This document shows positions 1-5,396 of a DNA stretch of 11,861 nt, in pieces. The DNA is taken from assembly GCA_030591065.1 (NCBI GenBank), contig JAUVBU010000015.1, forward strand, positions 1-11,861, in the 5' to 3' direction. A program made the position numbers and the translations under genes. Below the pieces are notes generated by a model, which saw only the letters and a list, made by a program, of their open reading frames with translations, did not search any database and was not told the DNA's origin. Each line of letters starts with the position of its first letter. Position 1 is the first letter of the stretch. This DNA is from a bacterium (GTDB lineage: Bacteria > Patescibacteriota > Minisyncoccia > Minisyncoccales > JANBVM01).

Positions 1-585
1 CTCAAGAGTTCTAATCTTAACCGCTGCTTTAATTGAAAGACCAGGAGCTGATTTTTTCATTAATTTTAAGTGTTGAAACTTTTCTTTTAACTCTCTGTGT
101 TCTAAGGGGTCTTTTTCGGTAGCAGTTTTAACACAAAAAGCCCCTGCTTTTTTAACGAGTTTTGAAGCAATAACAATCTCCTCATCAGTTAAATATCCAG
201 AACCAATAATTACTTTTGTGTGTAAAATTTTACAAATAGGTTTTAAGTCCTTTAAAACCTTGTCGTATCTTTCATATTTTAAATCAACTATATTCATCAC
301 AACATCCAAGTCGTCGGCACCATCTTTCTTTGCCTTTTTACATAATTGAATTCTTTTCTGATGAGAACTTAATCCCATAGGGTCATCAATTAAAACTACT
401 ATTTTAATTTCGGTACCCTTTAACTTTTTACTAGCCAACTTTACCCATTGAGGTCTAATACAAACAGACCGAAAACCATAATCTATAGCCTCTTTACACG
501 TTTTTTCAATGTCTTCTTTTTTGGCATTTATCCTTATGTTGGTGTGGTCAATAATTTGAGCAATATCTTTCTTGTTTATTTTCAT
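1..585 (-). CDS. deoC: DeoC-like deoxyribose-phosphate aldolase, C-terminus cut by window edge
   Basis: Reading from the ATG at 585 gives 195 residues that run off base 1, so the last strand and helix of the barrel are missing. DeoC is a class I TIM-barrel aldolase that cleaves 2-deoxyribose-5-phosphate to acetaldehyde and glyceraldehyde-3-phosphate in the cytoplasm. Seen: IDHT (residues 12-15), GADDLDVVMN (89-98) with the expected catalytic Asp94, YLTDEE (131-136), the Schiff-base Lys in FCVKTA (Lys153), and the second active-site Lys in IKAA (Lys186). Odd: the family motif KTSTG reads KTATE here, and the phosphate-binding KA[AS]GGIRT reads KAAVKIRT, so both glycines are absent. The start codon overlaps the tmk stop (ATGA), so the two are surely co-transcribed and probably translationally coupled. 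No Shine-Dalgarno is visible. The fold is confident; the exact substrate is less so because of the altered phosphate site. Confidence 0.85.
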   Translation of the reverse strand, partial: MKINKKDIAQIIDHTNIRINAKKEDIEKTCKEAIDYGFRSVCIRPQWVKLASKKLKGTEIKIVVLIDDPMGLSSHQKRIQLCKKAKKDGADDLDVVMNIVDLKYERYDKVLKDLKPICKILHTKVIIGSGYLTDEEIVIASKLVKKAGAFCVKTATEKDPLEHRELKEKFQHLKLMKKSAPGLSIKAAVKIRTLE

Positions 586-1259
586 AAGTTTAAGTTTTTA
601 ATTAATTTTTTAATTTCCTCGAAAACGTTTTCGATGGAACCTTCTCCCTCTATAAGGTGAATATTTTTAAATCGATTTGGTAAAATTTTATATGTTTCCC
701 AAACCGCCCTCAAGATTTCTTTTTTTTCGAAAAGAGCAACGTTTTCATTTCTTTTATTTATTCTATCTATACAAACTTCCGGATTCACCTTAAGAAGAAA
801 GGTTATATCGGGAGCTAAAAACTTCTGATTCATTTCAATTAACCACTCTAAATCCAAACCATCAGCTTTTCCGAAAGCAAAGGTGGAAAAAAAATAACGA
901 TCAACTAAAACTATCTTTCCTTCTTGTATTGCTGGAATAATAAGTTTTTCTAAATGTTCTTTTCGGTCTTGAACAAATAATTTTTGTATTTCTTTTGGTT
1001 CTAGTTTTGTTTCTTTATTTAAAATCCTTCTAACCTCTCTACCAGCTTCAGAATCTGCAGTAGGTTCTTTTGTTAAAATTACTTCAAACCCCATTTCTTC
1101 TAAAAAAGTTTTGAAAAGTTTTGCTTGAACCGATTTCCCTGAACCATCCAATCCTTCGAAAGCAATAAACCCAGAATCTTTTTTTCTAGGGAAGTTAGTT
1201 TGCCCATCTAGCGAAGTAAGATGGGGAGATTTAAAAATGTTTAAAATATCTTTTTTCAT
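582..1259 (-). CDS. tmk: Thymidylate kinase (dTMP kinase)
   Basis: 225 residues. Phosphorylates dTMP to dTDP with ATP, the step before dTTP. Seen: the P-loop GLDGSGKS (residues 36-43) after the beta strand FIAFE, TKEPT (63-67) in place of the usual TREPGG, the DRY motif (120-122) followed by a Phe-rich version of the substrate helix, and a basic LID-like stretch around 166-171. The first 29 residues, before the P-loop strand, are an extension beyond the usual start of the family (about 205-215 residues). No later ATG precedes the P-loop, so the 1259 start is the only sensible one. A TATAAT box lies only 7 bases before the ATG, which suggests a leaderless mRNA. The stop TGA overlaps the deoC start. 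With dcd next upstream, it points to pyrimidine deoxynucleotide supply. Confidence 0.93.
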   Translation of the reverse strand: MKKDILNIFKSPHLTSLDGQTNFPRKKDSGFIAFEGLDGSGKSVQAKLFKTFLEEMGFEVILTKEPTADSEAGREVRRILNKETKLEPKEIQKLFVQDRKEHLEKLIIPAIQEGKIVLVDRYFFSTFAFGKADGLDLEWLIEMNQKFLAPDITFLLKVNPEVCIDRINKRNENVALFEKKEILRAVWETYKILPNRFKNIHLIEGEGSIENVFEEIKKLIKNLNL

Positions 1260-1266
1260 TATTTTT

Positions 1267-1272
1267 ATTATA
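1267..1272 (-). promoter_or_regulatory. Putative -10 box of tmk-deoC, leaderless start
   Basis: The minus strand reads TATAAT at 1272-1267, a perfect -10 hexamer. The tmk ATG begins 7 bases further on, so the predicted +1 falls at or next to the start codon and the message would be leaderless. No good -35 is seen; the region about 17 bases upstream is a T-run. It lies downstream of the dcd terminator, which fits a new transcription unit. This is a pattern call in AT-rich DNA. Confidence 0.45.
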
Positions 1273-1331
1273 TATTGAGTTAAAAAATAAAAAAAGGGGG
1301 GTTGAAAAATTTATCATTAAAAATACTACTA

Positions 1332-1367
1332 GTTCAAAACAAAAAGAACCTATTAGGGGTTCTTTTT
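1332..1367 (-). terminator. Rho-independent terminator after dcd
   Basis: A perfect 10-bp inverted repeat (1341-1350 with 1358-1367, AAAAAGAACC / GGTTCTTTTT) has a 7-base loop. On the minus strand it is followed by TTTTTGTTTTG. It starts 22 bases after the dcd stop and ends the secE-nusG-rplK-dcd unit. The flanking A and T runs make it nearly symmetrical, so it could also work on the plus strand, where no gene needs it. Confidence 0.8.
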
Positions 1368-1389
1368 TATTTTTAAAATTTAAAATAGT

Positions 1390-1959
1390 TTATTCGTCTT
1401 TATATAACCTGCTTTCTTGAGGAAGATTATCTCCAACATACTTTGAGTCTTTCTTTTCAGAATAAGAAATTCTAGCTGGCGAAGACAATGTTTCAAAAGC
1501 TAGTTGGCAAATTCTCATTCCACCATATAAAAGGATTGGTATTTGACCAATATTTGTCATTTCTAAAGTTAATCTCCCAGAGAAACCTGGATCAACGTAT
1601 CCAGCCGTAGAATGAATAATCAAGCCTAGTCTACCCCAACTACTCCTACCCTCAATCCTAGCTCCAATTGTATTTCCCAGGGTAACTTTTTCGAAAGTTG
1701 CAGCTAAAACAAATTCTTGAGGATGAAGAATAAAAGGTTTTCCATCTTCAAGTTTAATCATTTTAGTTAAATTCTCAAAAGTTTTTTTGTCCCTAGGATC
1801 AATGTGCGAAATTGTTGAGTAGTTAAATAATTTAAATTCATTACCAAGCTTTAAATCTAAAGATGCCGGCCCTAATTGTTTTTCAAAGTCAGGAGCTGGA
1901 TCAATTTTAATTTCCCCCTGTTGAATATATTTTTCAATGTCTTGGTCTGAAAGAAGCAT
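1390..1959 (-). CDS. dcd: dCTP deaminase, probably the dUMP-forming (bifunctional) type
   Basis: 189 residues, a normal full length. The trimeric dUTPase-fold enzyme deaminates dCTP; the bifunctional type also hydrolyses the product to dUMP, the precursor of dTMP. Seen: MLLSDQDI at the start, GPASLDLKLG (30-39), EGRSSWGRLG (103-112) with the conserved Arg/Ser nucleotide contacts, HSTAGYVDPGFSG (116-128), and catalytic Glu133 in TLE. The HSTAG-DPGF wording is that of mycobacterial-type dUMP-forming enzymes, whereas E. coli Dcd has TAHRIDPGW; assigning the second activity is an inference. The C-terminal lid ends in SRLYKD as usual, but the GPTPSR box is altered to LPQESR. It begins 17 bases after rplK, the position where rplA is normally found. 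No Shine-Dalgarno is visible. Confidence 0.93.
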   Translation of the reverse strand: MLLSDQDIEKYIQQGEIKIDPAPDFEKQLGPASLDLKLGNEFKLFNYSTISHIDPRDKKTFENLTKMIKLEDGKPFILHPQEFVLAATFEKVTLGNTIGARIEGRSSWGRLGLIIHSTAGYVDPGFSGRLTLEMTNIGQIPILLYGGMRICQLAFETLSSPARISYSEKKDSKYVGDNLPQESRLYKDE

Positions 1960-1976
1960 TGTTTTTTAATAAGAAA

Positions 1977-2405
1977 TTATTTTTCTATTTCTATACCAAC
2001 GTTTTTGGCGGTAGCAGAAACTATTTTAATGGCCACCTCTATATCCTCAGTATTTAAATCTGCTATTTTTTGTTCTGCTATTTTTTTAATTTGATCCTTA
2101 GTAAGCTTACCAACTTTTTTCTTGTTTGCTTCTCCAGAGCCTTTTTCAATACCAGCGGCTTTCTTTAATAAATCTGCAGTTAAGGGAGCTTTGGCCACCT
2201 TAAAGGTATACGTTCTATCTTCAAAAACTGTAACTTTTACTGAAATTTTATAACCTTTTTGGTCTCTAGTTACATCGTTGAATTTTTTACAAAATTCAGC
2301 AATATTTAAACCGTGTTGAGCTAAAGCAGGACCTACTGGAGGTGCGGGAGTTGCTGCTCCTGCCGGAATTTGTAATTTTAATATAGCTTTAATTTCTTTA
2401 GGCAT
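1977..2405 (-). CDS. rplK: 50S ribosomal protein L11 (uL11)
   Basis: 142 residues, the normal length. Binds the GTPase-associated centre of 23S rRNA and takes part in factor-dependent GTP hydrolysis. Seen: the Pro-rich ATPAPPVGPAL motif (18-28) with the flexible N-terminal domain, EFCKKFN (37-43), YEDR-like FEDRTYTF (61-68), and the RNA-binding C-terminal domain with KKAAGIEKGSG (81-91) and KVGKLTKDQ (97-105). The usual GPALGQ reads GPALAQ. It sits 26 bases after nusG, in the classical secE-nusG-rplK order, but the next gene is dcd and not rplA. The start at 2405 gives the expected MPKEIKA beginning. The leader is A/T-rich without a clear ribosome binding site. Confidence 0.97.
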   Translation of the reverse strand: MPKEIKAILKLQIPAGAATPAPPVGPALAQHGLNIAEFCKKFNDVTRDQKGYKISVKVTVFEDRTYTFKVAKAPLTADLLKKAAGIEKGSGEANKKKVGKLTKDQIKKIAEQKIADLNTEDIEVAIKIVSATAKNVGIEIEK

Positions 2406-2431
2406 AGATGGATTAATTAGAATTTAAATTT

Positions 2432-2977
2432 TTATAACTTTTTTATCTGTAAATAGTCTAACTCAACAGGTGTATCTCGTCCAAACATGTTTACTAGAAC
2501 TTTTATTTTTCCTTTCTCTTCGTCAACCTCTGAAACTTGGCCATCAAAATCTTTAAAAGGGCCGTCGGTAATTTTTACCATATCCCCTGCTTCAACATCA
2601 ATATTGTATTGAGGCTCATCTACCTCCATTCTTTTTTTCAAACTTTCGATTTCTTCTTTAGAAACAGGAATAGGAATAGTTCCAGCTCCTATAAAGCCTG
2701 TTACATTGGGAGTATTTCTAACAACATACCAAGAATCATCTGTCACAATCATTTCCACTAAAATATATCCTGGATAAATCTTTTCCTCAGTTACCTTTCT
2801 TTTTCCTTTTTTAATTTTAATTTTCTTTTCTTTGGGAACAATAATATTAAAAATTTTATCGTCCATTCCCAAAGACTCTATTCTTTGTTTTAGGTTTTTA
2901 GAAACAGATTCTTCATATCCAGAATAAGTGTGAAGAACATACCAGTTTCTTGTTTGAGCTATTTTTTGTTTAGACAT
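2432..2977 (-). CDS. nusG: Transcription termination/antitermination factor NusG
   Basis: 181 residues, the normal length. NusG binds RNA polymerase through its NGN domain, suppresses pausing, and couples transcription to Rho or the ribosome through its KOW domain. Seen: NWYVLHTYSGYE (11-22), the basic KKGKRK turn (56-61), YPGYILVEM (68-76), RNTPNVTGFIG (87-97), and the KOW motif GDMVKITDGPFKDFDG (131-146), ending in LQIKKL. No domain insertion is present. It lies 20 bases after secE and 26 before rplK. The only Shine-Dalgarno-like bases are AAGG overlapping the secE stop, rather far (about 14 bases) from the ATG. Confidence 0.97.
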   Translation of the reverse strand: MSKQKIAQTRNWYVLHTYSGYEESVSKNLKQRIESLGMDDKIFNIIVPKEKKIKIKKGKRKVTEEKIYPGYILVEMIVTDDSWYVVRNTPNVTGFIGAGTIPIPVSKEEIESLKKRMEVDEPQYNIDVEAGDMVKITDGPFKDFDGQVSEVDEEKGKIKVLVNMFGRDTPVELDYLQIKKL

Positions 2978-2997
2978 AGTAATATTAAAAAACCTTA

Positions 2998-3189
2998 TTA
3001 CATCACAAACTCTCTTAAAAGAGCTGTAATAAGAAAATCTACTCCTCCCAAAAAGGCCGCTAAAACAACCGAAACTCCAATAACCGTAAAGGTGTCTCTT
3101 ATAGTGTCTTTTTTGGTAGGCCAGTTAACTTTTTTTAGTTCTGATTTAACCTCTGAAAAAAAGGTTTTAATTTTTTTGAAAATATCCAT
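2998..3189 (-). CDS. secE: Preprotein translocase subunit SecE
   Basis: 63 residues, the short single-helix bacterial form. SecE clamps SecY in the inner-membrane translocon. Seen: an amphipathic helix MDIFKKIKTFFSEVKSELKKV, the hallmark VNWPTKKD (21-28), and one membrane span at about 34-56. An in-frame ATG at 3243 would add 18 residues, but it lies upstream of the predicted -10 box and its extra codons run through the hairpin at 3224-3211, so the 3189 start is chosen; MDIFKKI is also a typical SecE beginning. First gene of the secE-nusG-rplK-dcd unit. Its leader (AAAACGAATTTT before the ATG) has no Shine-Dalgarno. Confidence 0.93.
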   Translation of the reverse strand: MDIFKKIKTFFSEVKSELKKVNWPTKKDTIRDTFTVIGVSVVLAAFLGGVDFLITALLREFVM

Positions 3190-3205
3190 AAAATTCGTTT
3201 TTTTT

Positions 3206-3224
3206 AAAAAAGCCCCGAAAGGCT
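3206..3224 (-). promoter_or_regulatory. UUCG-loop hairpin with U-tract at the 5' end of the secE mRNA
   Basis: The minus strand 3224-3211 reads AGCC T TTCG G GGCT, a stem closed by a U-G pair over a UUCG tetraloop. It can be lengthened outward by A-U and G-U pairs, and six T then eight A follow. The predicted transcription start from the promoter just upstream is at about 3227, so this hairpin would be the first thing made. By shape it is a terminator, but an RNA of only about 20 bases is very short for ordinary intrinsic termination. It may be a 5' stabilising stem, an attenuator (the A-run can pair with the U-run and free the stem), or a back-up terminator for read-through from gyrB. Confidence 0.6.
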
Positions 3225-3233
3225 CTATACCCA

Positions 3234-3262
3234 ATAATATCAAAGTAAAGATTGAAGGTCAA
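3234..3262 (-). promoter_or_regulatory. Sigma70-type promoter of secE-nusG-rplK-dcd
   Basis: The minus strand has TTGACC at 3262-3257, a 17-base spacer, then TATTAT at 3239-3234. Each hexamer matches consensus at five of six positions with ideal spacing, making this the best promoter seen in the window. Predicted +1 is about 3227, giving a leader of about 38 bases before the secE ATG at 3189. Confidence 0.75.
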
Positions 3263-3318
3263 GATTTATTATCACCCCACACCACCCAGGTCTTTATATT
3301 AAATATTAGCAGTTTTTT

Positions 3319-3362
3319 AAAAAATTCAAAAGCAAAACAGCTCACCTAGGTCAAGGTAAGCT
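3319..3362 (-). terminator. Rho-independent terminator of the pheS-pheT-gyrB operon
   Basis: Stem 3362-3354 with 3347-3339 (AGCTTACCT / AGGTGAGCT, nine pairs including one G-U) and a 6-base loop, followed on the minus strand by the T-rich run GTTTTGCTTTTGAATTTTTT. It begins 39 bases after the gyrB stop and about 56 bases before the secE promoter, so the two units are separated. Confidence 0.8.
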
Positions 3363-3401
3363 ATAATACTTTGATAATACAAATTAATACCTTTAAGAAG
3401 A

Positions 3402-5390
3402 TTAAATATCAAGATTTTTCACTTTCTTGGCGTAAGATTGAATAAACTTTTTCCTAGACAAAACTTCTTTTCCCATAAGGGTATCGAAAATTTTGTCTGC
3501 TTCTATAGCGCTTTCTATATTAACTTGAAGTAAAACTCTATTTTCGGGATCCATTGTTGTTTCCCATAACTCTCCCGCATTCATCTCTCCTAGTCCCTTA
3601 TATCTCTGGATAGAAACTCCAGTCCTATCTTTAATTTTCTTTAAAATAGAAACTCTTTGGTCTTCGGTGTAAGCATACTCAATTGTCTTTCCTGCCTTAA
3701 TTTTATAGAGTGGTGGTTGAGCAAGATAAATATATCCCCTCTCAATTAATGGCTTAAAGTAACGGTAAAACAAAGTTAACAGTAAGGCTTTAATATGATT
3801 ACCATCACTATCAGCGTCACACATAATAATAATATGATGATAGCGTGCTCTTTCAACATCAAAATCTTCCGAGATAGCAGTTCCTAAAGCTATCACCAAA
3901 GATTTGATTTCTTTAGAGTCAAGAATTCTGTTAAGCCGAGCTCTTTCAACGTTTAAAATTTTACCTCTTAGGGGTAAAATTGCTTGAAAGTGACGATCCC
4001 TAGCTTGTCTAGAACTTCCTCCAGCTGATTGCCCCTCAACAATATATAATTCTGAATTTTCTGGTTTTCTAGAAATACAATTAGCAAGCTTTCCCGGTAA
4101 GGCTAATCCCCCTAAAATTCTTTTCTTTAAAATTACATCCTTAGCTGCCTTGGCAGCTTTCCTAGCTTCTTGAGTAAGTAGAAATTTTTGAATTATTGTT
4201 TTTGCTTCGGTAGGATTTCTTTCTAAAAAATCATTCAAAGCCACACTAACCACATGTTCTACTGCCGCTTTAGTTTCAGGGTTTCCTAATTTTCCTTTAG
4301 TTTGACCTTCAAATTGAGGCTCTTTTATTTTAATAGAAACTACTGCTGTTAATCCTTCCCTAACATCTTGTCCGGTAAAATTACTGTTATTGTTCTTTTT
4401 AAAAAGATCTACTTTTTTAGTATATTCATTAAAAGTTCTAGTTAAAGCTGACCTAAATCCAGTTAAATGAAAACCTCCTTCTGACGTGTTAACGTTATTT
4501 GCAAAACTGCTTTCTGAGCATTCGTACTCATCAGTATAAATAAAGGCGGCCTCAGTCACAACTTCGTCTCGTTTTCCAGAACAATAAAAAACATTAGGAT
4601 GAAGAGCTTTTCTTCCCCTAACTAAATGCTTAACATAAGAAATAATTCCTCCTTCAAAATAAAAACTATATGTTTCTCCCGAGTTACTTACCTTATCTAT
4701 TAAATTAATTTTTACTTTCTTCGTTAAATAAGCTTGTTGGCGAAGATAATTTAAGATTTTTTTCTTATTAAAGCTTATATCGTGAAAGATTTCTGGATCT
4801 GGCTCAAAAATAATTGTTGTTCCGCTACTTCGACATTTTCCTTCTTTTTTAAATTTTGATTTTACTTTTCCCTGAGAATATTCCTGAGAATATCTAAAAC
4901 CGTCTCGACAAATCTCTGCTTTCATATATCTCGATAAAGCACAAACCACAGAAATTCCAACTCCATGTAAACCCCCTGTAGATCCATAGGCTTTTCCTCC
5001 AAACTTTGCTCCAGCGTGAAGGGTTGTTAATACTGTTTCTAGTGCAGATTTCTTAGTCTCAGAGTGTTTGTCTACCGGAATCCCCCTTCCATTGTCTTGA
5101 ATCATTACCCTGCTATCTGGTAAGAGGGTTATTTTAATATCGTCACAATAACCCATGATAGCTTCATCAATACTGTTTCCTACAATTTCTTTAATAAGAT
5201 GATGCAACCCTTCTGTTCCTGTTGATCCGATATACATTCCCGGCCGTTTCCTAATAGGGTCTAATCCATGTAAAACATAAATGTCTTTTGCTGTATAACT
5301 TCTTCTTTTCTGTTTAACCTCTTTTTGACTTACCTTCTTTATCTTTTCTGTTTTTTCCGTCTTTTTCATTTTTTTTGTTTTTTTAATCAT
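3402..5390 (-). CDS. gyrB: DNA gyrase subunit B (type IIA topoisomerase ATPase subunit), divergent
   Basis: 662 residues. Supplies the ATPase and the TOPRIM part of gyrase, which introduces negative supercoils. Order: a Lys-rich tail (1-30), then the GHKL ATPase with KEIVGNS (68-73, catalytic Glu69 and Mg-binding Asn72), DNGRGIP (99-105) and GGLHGVG (139-145), transducer with the QTK loop (363-365), and TOPRIM with VEG (451-453) and DADSDG (525-530). The C-terminal end has YKGLGEMNAGELWETTMDP (597-615) and NLDI. The ending favours GyrB over ParE. Unusual residues: Gly71 for the usual Asp45, Gly136 for Lys110, and Gln454 for Asp426 (E. coli numbering). It starts 6 bases after pheT, with AGAAGG 9 bases upstream, the clearest Shine-Dalgarno in the window. 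gyrA is not nearby. Confidence 0.93.
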   Translation of the reverse strand: MIKKTKKMKKTEKTEKIKKVSQKEVKQKRRSYTAKDIYVLHGLDPIRKRPGMYIGSTGTEGLHHLIKEIVGNSIDEAIMGYCDDIKITLLPDSRVMIQDNGRGIPVDKHSETKKSALETVLTTLHAGAKFGGKAYGSTGGLHGVGISVVCALSRYMKAEICRDGFRYSQEYSQGKVKSKFKKEGKCRSSGTTIIFEPDPEIFHDISFNKKKILNYLRQQAYLTKKVKINLIDKVSNSGETYSFYFEGGIISYVKHLVRGRKALHPNVFYCSGKRDEVVTEAAFIYTDEYECSESSFANNVNTSEGGFHLTGFRSALTRTFNEYTKKVDLFKKNNNSNFTGQDVREGLTAVVSIKIKEPQFEGQTKGKLGNPETKAAVEHVVSVALNDFLERNPTEAKTIIQKFLLTQEARKAAKAAKDVILKKRILGGLALPGKLANCISRKPENSELYIVEGQSAGGSSRQARDRHFQAILPLRGKILNVERARLNRILDSKEIKSLVIALGTAISEDFDVERARYHHIIIMCDADSDGNHIKALLLTLFYRYFKPLIERGYIYLAQPPLYKIKAGKTIEYAYTEDQRVSILKKIKDRTGVSIQRYKGLGEMNAGELWETTMDPENRVLLQVNIESAIEADKIFDTLMGKEVLSRKKFIQSYAKKVKNLDI

Positions 5391-5396
5391 AAAAGC

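Noticed and set aside
582..584. Recoding of UGA as glycine (Gracilibacteria/SR1 code)
   Set aside because: TGA ends tmk in an ATGA overlap with deoC, and no in-frame TGA is needed in any gene.
448..660. Open frame of 70 codons on the plus strand
   Set aside because: It lies antisense to deoC and tmk, whose protein motifs are clear; no homology and composition like a shadow frame.
2998..3243. SecE extended to an upstream ATG at 3243
   Set aside because: That ATG precedes the predicted -10 box and its extra codons run through the leader hairpin; SecE homology begins at the 3189 start.
2537..3349. Plus-strand open frames opposite nusG and secE
   Set aside because: They are antisense to unmistakable NusG and SecE coding sequence, and the second also reads through a promoter and a terminator.
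3244..3401. tRNA-Trp or other RNA gene between gyrB and secE
   Set aside because: No cloverleaf or T-loop sequence is present; the gap is explained by the gyrB terminator and the secE promoter.
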